DNA of 64,000 nt from Doryteuthis pealeii (Eukaryota; Mollusca; Cephalopoda; Myopsida; Loliginidae). The notes beneath the pieces were generated by a model. It was not told where the DNA came from and did no database searches. It saw nothing but the letters and a program-made list of their open reading frames with translations. The translations under genes and the position numbers were made by a program. Location: NCBI GenBank assembly GCA_023376005.1, contig CM042156.1:44962865-45026864 (forward strand), given 5' to 3'. Each line of letters begins with the position of its first letter. The stretch's first letter is position 1. This document shows positions 1 to 10,248 of the stretch, piece by piece.

Positions 1-9
1 TGACATCTA

Positions 10-120
10 TCTATCTATCTATCTATCTATCTCAGTTCACATCTGACAACATTTTCTTTTTCTTTCCTTATTCTAATCTATCTATCTATCTATCTCGGTG
101 TATTCATATCTATTTATCTA
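10..120. repeat. Interrupted (CTAT)n microsatellite
   Basis: Short runs of the tetranucleotide CTAT separated by unique sequence. It is the same motif as the large array at 3.2-3.86 kb. Confidence 0.9.
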
Positions 121-130
121 TATATCGGTT

Positions 131-397
131 AAGGTCAAGTCACGTTGAAATCACCGGTTCCCGCTTGATCATCGAAGTTAAGCAGCGATGAGCTCATTCA
201 ATACTTACTTACTCTCAATTTCATCCTGACCCGGAGCGGTAGTATCTATTAGCATCCCATATATGGCTCATTCAATTGGGACTCTACTTAAGCAATACCA
301 GTTACTGCAAGCAACCTGAGTTCTTTGTTTATCAAAATTACTCGATTCGGCATTAAAAGGCCCGAAAAGAGTTGATATGCCGTAAAGTAAAACAACC
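131..397 (+). mobile_element. 5S rRNA-derived SINE, chimeric copy
   Basis: The head resembles a 5S rRNA gene: a GGTCAAGTCACGTTGAAA-type start, then CGAAGTTAAGCAGCGATGAG (box A region) and a degraded box C region, ending ACTGCAAGCAACC. A non-5S body and a tail containing GTTGATATGCCGTAAA follow. An 11 bp duplication (GCTCATTCAAT, at 192-202 and 266-276) brackets a 63 bp insert that resembles an internal piece of family C (ACCCGGAGTGGTAGTA-like). The 5S resemblance is read by eye against the known animal 5S internal promoter layout. The intact-head copy at 61.65 kb supports it. Confidence 0.75.
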
Positions 398-413
398 AAA
401 CATCCCAAACCAA

Positions 414-414
<1 letters not shown>

Positions 415-467
<53 letters not shown>
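415..467. repeat. (TA)n microsatellite
   Basis: Uninterrupted TA dinucleotide run between two 5S-SINE pieces. Confidence 0.95.
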
Positions 468-468
<1 letters not shown>

Positions 469-494
469 CAGTGCATTCATATCTAACTGAAACC

Positions 495-575
495 TTTGTT
501 TATAAAAAAAAAACGTGTTCATTCGGCATTGAATAACCCGAAAAGGTTGATATGCCGTAAAACAAAACAAAACAA
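495..575 (+). mobile_element. 5S-SINE 3' fragment
   Basis: Repeats the 3' part of the element at 131-397: CCTTTGTTTATAAA, then the ATTCGGCATT region, then GTTGATATGCCGTAAAACA. It is 5'-truncated, as expected for reverse-transcribed copies. Confidence 0.7.
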
Positions 576-605
576 CGACACCATATCTATTTATCTATCT
601 ATCTT

Positions 606-1188
606 TAGGGAGGCCATATTGTTAAGTTTCTCACCGCCATCTTTGGCCAGTTATAAAGGACTTAAAGTAAGTAAGTAAGTCCTGAGCTATAGAATCCTTT
701 GGTAAGTGAATAAGTCCTGAGTTATGGAATCCTACGTAGTGTCAAAGGTACAGTGATATAATCCTATGTTCCGTCGTCCACGAAGGTTCAAAGCAACATG
801 CGTAGATATGACAAGAACAGCCGGTATAAATAACAATATCAGCAGCAGAGTACTGCCAGTGGTTGGCCAATAGGTTGGTCACATGGTTATCGGTGAGTCT
901 ATAAGTAGAAGTGGACTTCCGACACACACCTTATATACAAAAACGCCAACACATATGCTAGAAGTATTTGCTACATCTTTCTCCTGTGAATGAAGTCAAA
1001 TACTTAGACAAATCAACAGTGTTGCCTCAAACTTTTCTGTTCGTACTCCTTTGACGATTCGACGAATAGTTAGAAACTGGGAAGTTGTGGATCAATTTCT
1101 CCAAAATCCGTTTTGATTTTTCCTGAGAATTTTCTCAAATGCGATTAAGAAGCAGGGCATTATAAACCGTAGCAGCTAAAGCAGTGAG
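606..1188. other. No recognised feature
   Basis: I see no exon, repeat family or RNA gene here. Short reading frames lack coding-like composition. Confidence 0.5.
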
Positions 1189-1190
1189 AA

Positions 1191-1691
1191 TTGTTTGTTT
1201 TGTTTTGTTTTACGGCGTATCAACCTCAGTGAGTCATTTAATACCGATAAAGTTTTGAAATAAATCAATTCTTAATGGATAATACACTTTTTTTTATAAA
1301 CTCATGTTTTCTATTCAACCCATAAATGGGACCCTAACACCATTTGATAGAGTTTAACGTCATTCCCAGGACATGTAGACCCTCAGCCACCACCTTCTAG
1401 CACCCATATGATAAAAAGGGGTTGGGGCTTGCCATAAGGGCAATAGGGTTGGGCAATCATATAGGTTCTAGGGCTTGACGTGACCAGCCGATTGATCGGA
1501 GGGGGTCTCTCCGACCGCCCGTCTAGCCCAAGATAGGGCCAAAGTGGAGTATTGCATGTCATGAACTGCTCATCCACCCGGGTTCTATCCTTAAGCAACA
1601 CGGGTCGCCAACAGGTGGCCCCATTGGGGGAGTCTTACCCCTCTGCAGAGGTGCAGTCGGTGCATTCTAACGCCCCAGCCGACAGGGCGGT
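1191..1691 (-). mobile_element. Family C retroposon, internally deleted
   Basis: Reverse-orientation copy of a ~600 bp repeat seen about ten times here. In this orientation it begins with TTTGTTTTACGGCGTATCAA (the tail) and ends at CCGACAGGGCGG (the head). About 90 bp around the ACCCGGAGTGG block are missing near 1337-1345 compared with the copy at 47.5 kb. No target duplication is obvious. Apparent reading frames across it recur only because the repeat recurs. Confidence 0.85.
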
Positions 1692-2121
1692 AAGTTTCTG
1701 GATGTTTGTTTTTGTTAGGTTTGTTTTGTTATGTATATATGCTTTGTTTATGTCATATCGTTTTTATCGAACTTCTTTTGACTTTCAGAGAACTGTACAT
1801 TTGGCTCTTGGTTTGGTCGGTATGCACTCAGCTGCTGCTTTTAAGTGGGCGGTTACAAAGTTTTCTTATTCGTCATTTGAGGTATGCCTTTCAGATATCT
1901 CCTGAATAGTATCAGACTTGTTTCTTACAATTACTGAATAGTGATTACATATATCACTATCAGTAAGTAAGGACCAGTCATATCGTACGAATTTATCTGT
2001 TTGTTTGAAATTAGTAGACCAGTTCAGATATCTAGGTAGCAATCTGATAAAACGGGAATTCTTCTAAGCTGTAGCCGTACCAGCACTAATATATGGCTTC
2101 ACCACTTTGACTTTAACAAAA

Positions 2122-2728
2122 CAGTAGTTCTCAAACAGTGCGCCAGGGCGCACTAGTGTGCCCCAGAGCTTTTTCAGGTGCGCTCCGTAGTATTCAGGAA
2201 AAATCTATCCAGATATGAAAAGCAAATGTATATTAATTTACTATATTATACCATTTCTTTACGAACACTCTGCTTGTTTTGTTGCGATATTATTATGATA
2301 GTTATAAGTTACTTTTCTTGCAACTAAATAAAAACACCGGTTTTAAACAATTTTATTGAGAAAAATTATTTTATTGCAATTTTCCACCTCATATTTATGT
2401 GAACTGGAATTTTCAACCCTCGCAACAATTAAGTGTAAAAAGAGAGGAACTCTTCAATGCATTGATGAGGAAATGAGAGTTTGTCTCTCAAACATAAGAC
2501 CAAACATTGAAGAAATCACAAGGTCACATCAAGCTCATGTCTTTCCTTAATACAGGAATGAATAAACTTCATAGAGGTATGTTAAGTTTGCTTTTGTTAA
2601 ATGTGTTATTTTTTATATATTCAACAGTTAACTTAATAACATATTAGTCCTATTTTGTATACAGTGCGCTATCAAGTATCTGTAGTACTGTAAGTGCGCC
2701 CAGACTGTATAAAATTTGAGAACCACTG
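2122..2728 (+). mobile_element. hAT element with terminal inverted repeats
   Basis: Left end CAGTAGTTCTCAAAC and right end TTTGAGAACCACTG are imperfect inverted repeats typical of hAT elements related to animal ZBED-type transposases. A GCGCC/GGCGC-rich subterminal stretch follows on both sides. It interrupts an RTE LINE. I see no 8 bp target duplication, so the flanks have decayed or the insertion was atypical. It is internally deleted but keeps a piece of transposase (next entry). Confidence 0.75.
2356..2553 (+). pseudogene. hAT transposase C-terminal dimerisation domain
   Basis: An open stretch reads LLQFSTSYLCELEFSTLATIK followed by a conserved-looking MRVCLSNIRPNIEEI and a terminal HQAH. 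This is the pattern of the hAT family dimerisation region (in related proteins: FSTTYLCE-GFS-L--IK-K-R, then V-LS---P-I--L, then QAH). About 64 residues remain of a protein that is normally 500-700 residues, so it is the extreme C-terminus. No catalytic DDE part is present. It lies inside the inverted-repeat element 2122-2728, which agrees with a deletion derivative rather than a domesticated host gene. Confidence 0.7.
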
Positions 2729-3034
2729 CCCTAGGGAGGAAAAGCTAGATGGGAACTATACAAGGATGCTGCGTGTTGCGTTCAATAAATCCTGGAAGCG
2801 GCACCCCACAAAAAGAGCTGTACGTTCACTTACCTCCTATCACACAAACCACCGAGTAAGACGAACAAGACATATTGGCACTGTTGGAGAAGTAAGTACG
2901 AACTTCTCATGTAGATACCTATACATGGATACGTCAGTATTGGTTGACCAGCAAAAATTTACATAAAACAGCTATGTACAGGCACTAGATGCCTTGTTGA
3001 AGACTTGCCAGAAGCGATCCCCGACAGGGATGGT

Positions 3035-3118
<84 letters not shown>
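3035..3118. repeat. (GA)n microsatellite
   Basis: About 40 GA units that expanded within the 3' coding part of the RTE fragment. Confidence 0.97.
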
Positions 3119-3122
<4 letters not shown>

Positions 3123-3172
3123 AATATGTGCTATCAGTACGACTTGACGATAATGATGATATCTTTCTCTCT

Positions 3173-3175
<3 letters not shown>

Positions 3176-3219
<44 letters not shown>

Positions 3220-3393
3220 TCTATACATATATATCTACATATCAGTTCACATCTATCTATCTATCTATCTATCTATCTCAACTTTGTCTATTTATTTCGT
3301 TGTTCTAATCTATCTATCTATCTCAGTTTATTCCTATCTATCTATTTATCTATCACTGTCTATTCCTATCTATGTATCTATCTGTCTATTCCG

Positions 3394-3424
<31 letters not shown>

Positions 3425-3512
3425 CATATCAATCTATCTAGGTCTATTCCTATCTATCTATCTATCTATCTATCTAGGTCTATTCCTATTTATCTATATA
3501 TCTAGGTCTATT

Positions 3513-3550
<38 letters not shown>

Positions 3551-3598
3551 GAGGTCTATTCCTATCTATCTATCTATTTATCGAGGTCTATTCCTATG

Positions 3599-3629
<31 letters not shown>

Positions 3630-3860
3630 GTATATTCCTATCTATCTATCTATCTATCTACCGAGGTATATTCCTATCTATCTATCTATCGAGATATATA
3701 TTATCTATCTATCTATCTATTATCGAGGTCTATTCCTATCTATCTATCTATCTATCTACTACTATCTATCTATTTATCGAGCTCTATTCCTATCTATCTA
3801 TCTATCCATGTATCTCAGTCTATTTCTATCATAGTCTATCTCGATAAATAGATAGATGAC
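3176..3860. repeat. (TA)n followed by a long imperfect (CTAT)n array
   Basis: A TA run (3176-3216) passes into ~640 bp of CTAT units with repeated interruptions of the form GGTCTATTCCTAT. The regular interruptions suggest higher-order amplification rather than simple slippage. Long frames rich in Ile/Tyr/Leu/Ser across it are artefacts of the repeat. Confidence 0.95.
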
Positions 3861-4054
3861 TATAACATCTGGAATAGGTAGCTCACTCTTCCAGTCTATT
3901 TTAGTTCAAACCTGTCTATTTATCCCAGTTAAGAGTACATTACCGTAGAGAAATGTTTTAAAGATAGTCTCGCAGTTCGTTACTGGGCCTCACAGACTCA
4001 CGTACTTGTGTCGAATCTGAGCCACACTTGGTCTTTTAAAAAAATTATCTACAG

Positions 4055-4150
4055 AAACTGTCGGGGTGTAATGGTTAGCAAGCTTATCTCACAGATCAAT
4101 TGACAACTGAGTAGTGAATTCGATCCTCACTAAGTGCTCCCTACGTGCAG
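4055..4150 (+). mobile_element. SINE-D head (tRNA-derived)
   Basis: GGTGTAATGGTTAGCAAGCT (box A-like) and GAATTCGATCCTCACT (box B-like) are spaced as in a tRNA gene, but with no foldable tRNA. The same head occurs at 20.8, 33.7, 44.8 and 45.0 kb. Confidence 0.65.
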
Positions 4151-4492
4151 CCTTGAACCGCGCTTTGCTTTTTAAGTTCGGTGTTCAATGTAAACGTTTA
4201 TCTATTACTGGCTTAGTTTAATCCTATCGTTCATAAGGGGTTTGTCTACATATGCATCCGTATTTTAACTTGTCTTTGGATTCAAGATGGTTTGCGAGTT
4301 GAGAAGGCAGGAGCATTGGTCGATCGAAATCCTTTTAACTCATTTGAATAAACAGAAACAATGAAAAAAAAGCGTGGGAAGAATAAAGTGAAGAGAGAAT
4401 TGGAAGGAAAGAGAAATTGAAAAAGAGAGAAAGAGAAACGATTAAAGGAAATAAAGTTATTGTGCCTAAAGAAAAAAGTAAGGGAAAGAACA

Positions 4493-4544
<52 letters not shown>

Positions 4545-4546
<2 letters not shown>

Positions 4547-4951
4547 TAGTCTACGTAGATAAGAAGAAAAAGAAAAAAGAAAAAAAAAAGATAACTTGTC
4601 AACTGGAAGATTTTGCAGTCCCAGCAGATCATAGGGTGAAAATGAAAGAAAACGAAAAGATAGACAAATACCTTGATCTTGCTAGAGAAAATTAAAAACT
4701 GTGGAATATGAGGGTGAAAGTGATACCAATAGTAGTTGGTGCACTTGGAAGGGTCCCCAAAAGCTTAAAAAATACATAAGGAACTGGAAATCAGAGGAAG
4801 AACTGAGACGATCAGACAACAGCATTGTTGAAATCAGTTGGAATACTCAGGAGAGTCCTGGAGACCCGAGAAGACTTGTTGTCACTCAAATTCCAGTGAA
4901 AGACCATCAGCTAATGCTGGTGTGAAAAACTAATAATAATAATAATGATAA
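4545..4951 (+). pseudogene. R4/Dong-type LINE 3' end
   Basis: Reads CQLEDFAVPADHRVKMKENE, IDKYLDLA, then MRVKVIPIVVGALGRVPKSL. This is the region just after the restriction-like endonuclease core in site-specific R4/Dong-type elements, and it matches the better copy at 5.64-6.20 kb. One stop separates the two blocks. It ends in (TAA)n, the usual tail and target of Dong-like elements. A Helitron has inserted in that tail. Confidence 0.75.
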
Positions 4952-5605
4952 TCTTATTATAATGGAGATTGTGTGTTTTTCTGTCTGTAACCGAAACTAT
5001 ATTCCTACTCAAGTCACAATTCTCTTAGTTATTGACATCACATTCTCCATGATTTTATTTTTATCTAAACCTCAATTATTAATAAAATTGTCTTACATTA
5101 TTAATACTGTTAACTATGTCTACATACTGACAACATGCAATTATATTTATATATACAACAAAATAGCGGTTTACAGTTTGAACGGGAAGGCTAATTTGCA
5201 TATTAATATTAAAAAATCGAATTTAATAAATATGTGTTTAGTATTATTGATTTCTAACTGTTTGGTTTTATTTTAATGAATATAAGCAAAAATCTCTTCA
5301 ATGAATCTTAAATGAAATCCATTAACAAGATAAAATAACTGTCATTTTATTCTTTACTTCCTCTTATAACTAAATACTTAAATTAGAAAAAATAACAATG
5401 AAAGACGAGAGTGATGGAAGAGTAAGTTTCAGTTGTTCCATTTTTTATTATACTCCCTCTGTTTCAAATCTTTATTATACTCCCTCTGTTTCAAATCTTT
5501 TTATCTGTATTCTTATTTAGTTTTATTAGCCTTTCTAATTTAATATGATATTTTATTACATTAAAACTTGAATACTTGCACCCGGAGGGTGCATATATTT
5601 GCTAG
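4952..5605 (+). mobile_element. Non-autonomous Helitron
   Basis: Starts TCTTATTATAATGGAGATTG and ends GCACCCGGAGGGTGC + ATATATTTG + CTAG: a perfect 6 bp stem hairpin about 10 bases before a CTAG end. It sits between A and T with no target duplication. These are the three diagnostic Helitron features. It carries no helicase gene and is 654 bp long. A second copy at 21686-22323 has the same two ends. It landed in the (TAA)n tail of the preceding LINE. Confidence 0.9.
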
Positions 5606-6362
5606 TAATAATAATAATAACTGAATCTCTGATAATTGCAGCACAAGGACAAATTATATAAAAGCAAAAATAGATAAGACACAACAGAATAACAAATGTA
5701 GAATGTGTGGGGAAAGAGACGAAACTGTCAATCACATAATAAGCGAATGCAGTAAACTCACACAAAGAGAGTACAAGACTAGACACGATTGAGTGGGAAA
5801 GGTGATTCACTGGAAACTGTGCAAGAAATTCAATTTTCACCATTCAACTAAATGGTATATGCACAAGCTTGAATCTGTCCTGGAGAATGAGACACACAAA
5901 ATTCTCTGGGACTTTGAGGTACAGACGGATCCCCTAATACCGGCTAGGAGACCAGACCAAGTTTTGATTGACAAGAAGAGGAAGACTTGTCATCTCGTGG
6001 ATTTTGCCGTCCCGGCCGATCACAGAGTGAAAATAAAAGAGAGCGAAAAGATCGACAAATACTTGGACCTTGTCAAAGAACTGAGAAAACTGTGGAACAT
6101 GAGGGTGAAGGTCGTACCAATTGTAATTGGGGCCCTTGGAACAATACCCAGGGGGTTGGAAAAGAATCTGGATGAATTGGAAATCGGAGGAAGGATATAG
6201 AACATCCAGACTACAGGATTATTGAGATCGGCTGGAATACTCAGAAGAGTCCTGGAGACCTGAAGAGACTTGCTGTAACTCAACCTCTAGTGAATCACCG
6301 ACTACTGCAGGTGTGAAAAACTCGAATGGAGTGAAATAATAATAATAATAATAATAATAATA
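5606..6362 (+). mobile_element. R4/Dong-type LINE 3' end flanked by (TAA)n
   Basis: TAA repeats precede (5606-5619) and follow (6337-6362) the segment. This is what Dong-like elements leave when they insert into TAA microsatellites. It contains the endonuclease pseudogene described in the next entry. The 5' truncation falls near 5630. Confidence 0.8.
5640..6200 (+). pseudogene. R4/Dong-type RT C-terminus: zinc knuckle and RLE endonuclease
   Basis: The frame reads KCRMCGERDETVNHIISEC (a C-x2-C-x7-H-x4-C knuckle, from 5697), then VIHWKLCKKFNF, KILWDFEVQTD, RRPDQVLIDKKRKTC and HLVDFAVPADHR. The knuckle followed by RPD...D/K is the layout of the PD-(D/E)XK restriction-like endonuclease at the C-terminus of R2/R4/Dong-group LINEs, which nicks target DNA for target-primed reverse transcription. 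Only one clear lesion is visible: TGA at 5790-5792 where related copies have Trp. This makes it the least damaged LINE coding segment in the window. The RT domain itself is absent. Confidence 0.8.
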
Positions 6363-6390
6363 AACAAAAAGCATCAAAGTAGATTAAACG

Positions 6391-6690
6391 CAATAAAGGA
6401 AAAATAAAGTAGCAAATCAAACACAACAATGGAAAGTAGCATATCGCGAAATTGACAGAAGAGTAGATTAGAACACCCTCTCTTAAATACCGCTCAAAGA
6501 AAACCTGCTTCTTCACCATGTTCCCCAAATTAAACTAACCATTAAGGAAAAGCAAAGTAGCAAATCAAACGCATTGAAAGAAAAGTAAAGTAGCATATCA
6601 CGAAATTAACATAACAGTAGATTAAAACACCCTCTCTTAAATCCCACACAAAGAAAACCAGCCTGCCCACGATGCTCCACAAACTAAACT
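6391..6690. repeat. Two-copy direct duplication, ~150 bp unit
   Basis: The block GTAGCAAATCAAAC ... AGTAGATTA ... ACACCCTCTCTTAAAT occurs twice, starting near 6397 and 6551, with moderate divergence. I do not recognise the unit. Confidence 0.75.
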
Positions 6691-6851
6691 AGAATCAGGC
6701 AAACAACTAAAATCAAGTGTTCGACCCTTCCCATGATGTGCCGCACAACATGTAAGAAAAACAACAAATAATTCTCTTGGCTTGAAAACTACATAGGGGA
6801 GAAACTGTCTGTTACTAAGCGCCGTTGACATCATGGCTTTGCTACCCTAAA

Positions 6852-7050
<199 letters not shown>

Positions 7051-7071
7051 TAGGTTTGGTACACGAGAATT

Positions 7072-7553
7072 TGTATAACACTACAAGTGGAAGAATCATA
7101 TGTAATTAGGGAGAATATTTATTAAGGAATGAAATATAAATAAAAGGGGGGGGGTACACGAAAGCCTTTTCAACCGGTACTTTTCAAGTGATACACCGGT
7201 GACGAATAAAAGTCAGATTGTAAAGAAATTTATAAGAAACGAATGGGCTGAACCAGGGGGACAGATAAAAAAAATTAAAAAAGGGGGAAAGAGGGGGTAT
7301 GTATGAACCCTAGTTTGAAACAGGGTTGGAAGTGTCTCCCAATTTTTTTTATTTGTCCCCCTCTGGCTCACCACCATTCGTTTCTTATAAATTTCTTATA
7401 CAATCTGACTTTTATTCGTCGCCGGTGTATCACTTGAAAAGTACCGGTTGAAAAGGCCTTCGTGTACCCTCCCCCCATTTATTTTATATTTTATTCCTTA
7501 ATAAAATATTCTCCCTAATTACATATGATTCCTCTACTTTTAGTATTATACAT
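7072..7553. repeat. Long inverted repeat (480 bp hairpin)
   Basis: The left arm begins near TGTATAACACTACAAGTGG and the right arm ends near TAGTATTATACA. Within them GGTACACGAAAGCC pairs with GGCCTTCGTGTACC, and CCGGTACTTTTCAAGTGATA pairs with TATCACTTGAAAAGTACCGG. Arms of ~210 bp surround a 60-70 bp centre. The structure is flanked by TA-rich DNA on both sides. It could be a foldback transposon or two head-to-head copies of one element. No transposase is present. Confidence 0.85.
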
Positions 7554-7574
7554 ATATATATATTCTTTTTTCTT

Positions 7575-7660
7575 CTCCAAGCGTTTCATTAAAATTCCAA
7601 TTGGTGCATCCGTACAGTAGTACTGACACGGCTAAAGTGATATCAAATGTCCATATAATC
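7575..7660 (-). mobile_element. RTE LINE fragment
   Basis: Shares GGTGCATCCGTACAGTAGTA and TGACACGGCTAA with the longer minus-strand RTE copy at 60.46-60.50 kb. Confidence 0.55.
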
Positions 7661-7738
7661 GAAAACCTCTCTATAGCCCTCTATACATTTCTCTGTGCTT
7701 CTTTCAAATCCACTTACCTAATTCGATTCTCTGCTGCA

Positions 7739-7905
7739 TAACCTGGAGTAGGTAGCAAAAAGATTTGGCCTCTCCGTGAACTCACATAAAACAGAGTTAG
7801 TGTGTTTTAAACAAGATGGAGCCATCTCCGGATTAAATGGCAAGCCTCTTAAATTAATAGACCAGTTCACATACCGAGGTAGCAATAACTCACTGAACGC
7901 CCCCA
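7739..7905 (+). pseudogene. RTE LINE reverse transcriptase fragment
   Basis: Reads GLSVNSHKTELVCFKQDGAI then LNGKPLKLIDQFTYRGSN. This matches the RTE RT block just downstream of the catalytic region (VNS-KTE-MCF--DG, then LVD-FTYLGSNI). It is open for ~50 codons but is only a small piece. It is followed directly by a SINE-D tail, at which the frame becomes meaningless. Confidence 0.75.
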
Positions 7906-7965
7906 TACTTGTGACCTTGTATCACATCCTACCCGTAGTGCACGGGTTGGGTAAATACCTACCTC
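7905..7965 (+). mobile_element. SINE-D 3' tail
   Basis: ACTTGTGACCTTGTATCACA followed by GGGTTGGGTAAATACC, the shared 3' end of the SINE-D family, 5'-truncated. Confidence 0.65.
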
Positions 7966-7989
7966 ACTAGCAATATCTTATCAACAGAA

Positions 7990-7992
<3 letters not shown>

Positions 7993-8043
<51 letters not shown>
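7993..8043. repeat. (TA)n microsatellite
   Basis: Continuous TA run. Confidence 0.95.
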
Positions 8044-8046
<3 letters not shown>

Positions 8047-8097
8047 AGGATAAAAAGTGGAATATAAATAAGTTTCAAAACAAACGAAAAGAATCTG

Positions 8098-8240
8098 GGA
8101 TGGCCAGCTAGTGTAACGGTTAGAGTCCTCACCTGTCAGCTTGGCAGTCGAGGTTTCGAGTCACACACGGAGCAGTCTCCCATGTCTATAACCTTGCTGA
8201 TGAGAATGTACATTCAGGTATTGACATTTTCTCGATTTGT
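8098..8240 (+). mobile_element. tRNA-derived SINE, singleton family
   Basis: CTAGTGTAACGGTTAGAGTC (box A-like) and GAGGTTTCGAGTCACAC (box B-like) sit ~40 bp apart. The rest does not fold as a tRNA, so this is a SINE head, not a tRNA gene. Confidence 0.6.
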
Positions 8241-8393
8241 TTAGCCTTACATTCGAACATATATACCCGCCTAAATTCATTAATTATTAACTAATTAATT
8301 TTCAAAATTAGGTATGACTTCAATTAAGCACATATCCTCCTAAAATTGTCAGCTAAAAGCCATATCAAATAAACACATTTGTTTGTTTACTTA

Positions 8394-8398
<5 letters not shown>

Positions 8399-8451
<53 letters not shown>

Positions 8452-8514
8452 TATATATACACACACACACATATATATATACACACACACATACACACAT
8501 ATATAATATATAAT

Positions 8515-8547
<33 letters not shown>

Positions 8548-8636
8548 CACACATATATACACACACACACATACATACACACACACGCATATACACACAC
8601 ACACACACGTATATATATATATATATATATATATAA
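8399..8636. repeat. Compound (TA)n/(CA)n microsatellite
   Basis: Alternating blocks of TA and CA over ~240 bp. Long frames of Tyr/Ile or Cys/Val on both strands are repeat artefacts. Confidence 0.95.
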
Positions 8637-8639
8637 TGT

Positions 8640-8876
8640 CGGCGGAGTGGCCTATTGTTCCTATCAGCCGGTGAACGAGAGAGTCTATCCCCTTTTCACT
8701 AGTGCCAGATCAAGGAGATAGTATTTACGTCTGAGACGAAGCGCCAAACTTACAATCAGCTCGACACTTTACCACACAAATCTAAGCTGTGCAACTCGGG
8801 CACTGAGCTGGTGAGGCTCGGTATCGAACCCGGAATCTTGCAGTTCCTAGACGGATGCCCGACCGACTAAGTTAAA
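8640..8876 (-). mobile_element. SINE-B (tRNA-derived)
   Basis: Reverse copy of the ~250 bp SINE seen intact at 19.0, 34.0, 39.1 and 41.2 kb. GGTATCGAACC (box B, reversed) and a degraded box A near 8866-8876 mark the head at the right-hand end. GTCGGCGGAGTGGCCTA marks the tail at the left. Confidence 0.85.
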
Positions 8877-8959
8877 TTGGAACTTGGTCCATTCACCATA
8901 CTCGCCCGATCTGGCGGCGTCTGATTGCTGTTTCACTGGCGGAAATCCCATTTACATGA

Positions 8960-9349
<390 letters not shown>

Positions 9350-9619
9350 TATTTTTAATGAAACAAATAAGTATACCTTGTGAATCTCACGATTTCTTTT
9401 CAACAATTCTAGCAACAAAAAATATGTTAAAAAAAATTTCTTTTTATTAGTAAATCCATTTACAACTTTGATTTCTAGTGGATGCAGTTTTATATTTAAA
9501 AATTTTTTTATTTCTTTATTTTTATTTTTTCCTATCTTAGCACCATGCCATGAGCAAATACACCGCTGAGCCAAAAATTAGCCTGTTAGAGATTTTAATA
9601 GATTTTATTCTATTTTCAG

Positions 9620-9771
9620 AACCTAACAGTGACAATGTACCTACGGTTAAAATTGAAAATACCACCGAAGAAAAAATGTCCCAACCCCCTACCCCAAACA
9701 AACAGAATTATAGGAATGAGAAAGAATGGGATAGAAAATTTGTATTTACCAAACCCCCTCCACACGAGTAG
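9620..9771 (+). other. Possible coding exon of unknown gene
   Basis: A pyrimidine tract and acceptor (TTTTATTCTATTTTCAG) precede an open frame reading PNSDNVPTVKIENTTEEKM, then a hydrophilic Pro/Asn/Lys-rich stretch. The composition looks protein-like, unlike other frames in this region. The frame runs into the tail of a minus-strand SINE-A that supplies the stop. No good donor is visible and I recognise no family. It may be a real terminal exon or chance. Confidence 0.2.
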
Positions 9772-10018
9772 TATGTGATACAAGGTTTATTTTTAATCAG
9801 AGCTTGATAGGTTTGAATTCAGAGTTTTCCTTCTCCTAGTCCGGTTGCCTAAAAGTTAAAGATACCAGCTCGCTCTAATATTTACCTATAGCTGGAGGGA
9901 GGATAGTTGGATGTATATCTTTTCCAAGGGCATTAGCGCTATATGAAATATAAACAGACTCGTCCAGTATTTGAACTCGGGTCCATTTCCTACGACGATA
10001 ACCATTACACAACGCGCC
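9752..10018 (-). mobile_element. SINE-A (tRNA-derived), nearly full length
   Basis: In reverse orientation: tail CCCTCCACACGAGTAG, body with TTTTCCTTCTCCTAG and ATAGCTGGAGGGAGG, and tRNA-like head with CGAGTTCAAATAC (box B) and TGTAATGGTTATC (box A) at the right end near 10018. About 13 copies or pieces of this ~285 bp family occur here. Confidence 0.85.
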
Positions 10019-10248
10019 TATATAAGCAGATGTTTAGATGAAGTCTTTTCATAAAGACGACATCTTAATCGAATCAATTGTTTGTGTTGGTTTATCCACT
10101 TTTCCATATATAGTTTTAACATAGTGAAAACTATATCCTTGTCTACTGTGAAGAGAATTGGCATACAATTCGCAAGAGCTGATTCTTGCACAAGACAAAC
10201 GGGTTCTGGTCGTTTAAAAGCTACCACCAAAAGAGATGACGGACCATA

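Larger units (their letters stand above)
1965..3160 (+). pseudogene. RTE-type LINE 3' region, broken
   Basis: Decayed C-terminal part of a reverse transcriptase polyprotein, of the kind reading LYGCTTWTLTK / KLDGNYTRMLR / NKSWKRHPTK / VRRTRHIG in RTE-like elements. The part before 2122 reads as VDQFRYLGSN and a degraded LIYGFTTLTLTK. The sequence resumes at 2729 as EEKLDGNYTRMLRVAFNKSW. A hAT element (2122-2728) and a (GA)n expansion (3035-3118) interrupt it. The ATAATGATGATA-type end matches the short tandem tails of other copies here. It has several frameshifts and stops and is not functional. Clade assignment is by motif recognition. Confidence 0.75.

Noticed and set aside
1383..1905. Coding frames at 1383-1601 and 1552-1905, repeated at 16.6-17.3 and 47.5-47.8 kb
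   Set aside because: All lie in copies of family C. Frames are not preserved between copies and run on both strands.
3128..3851. Long frames rich in Ile, Tyr, Leu and Ser
   Set aside because: They are translations of the (TA)n and (CTAT)n arrays, with no splice or start context.
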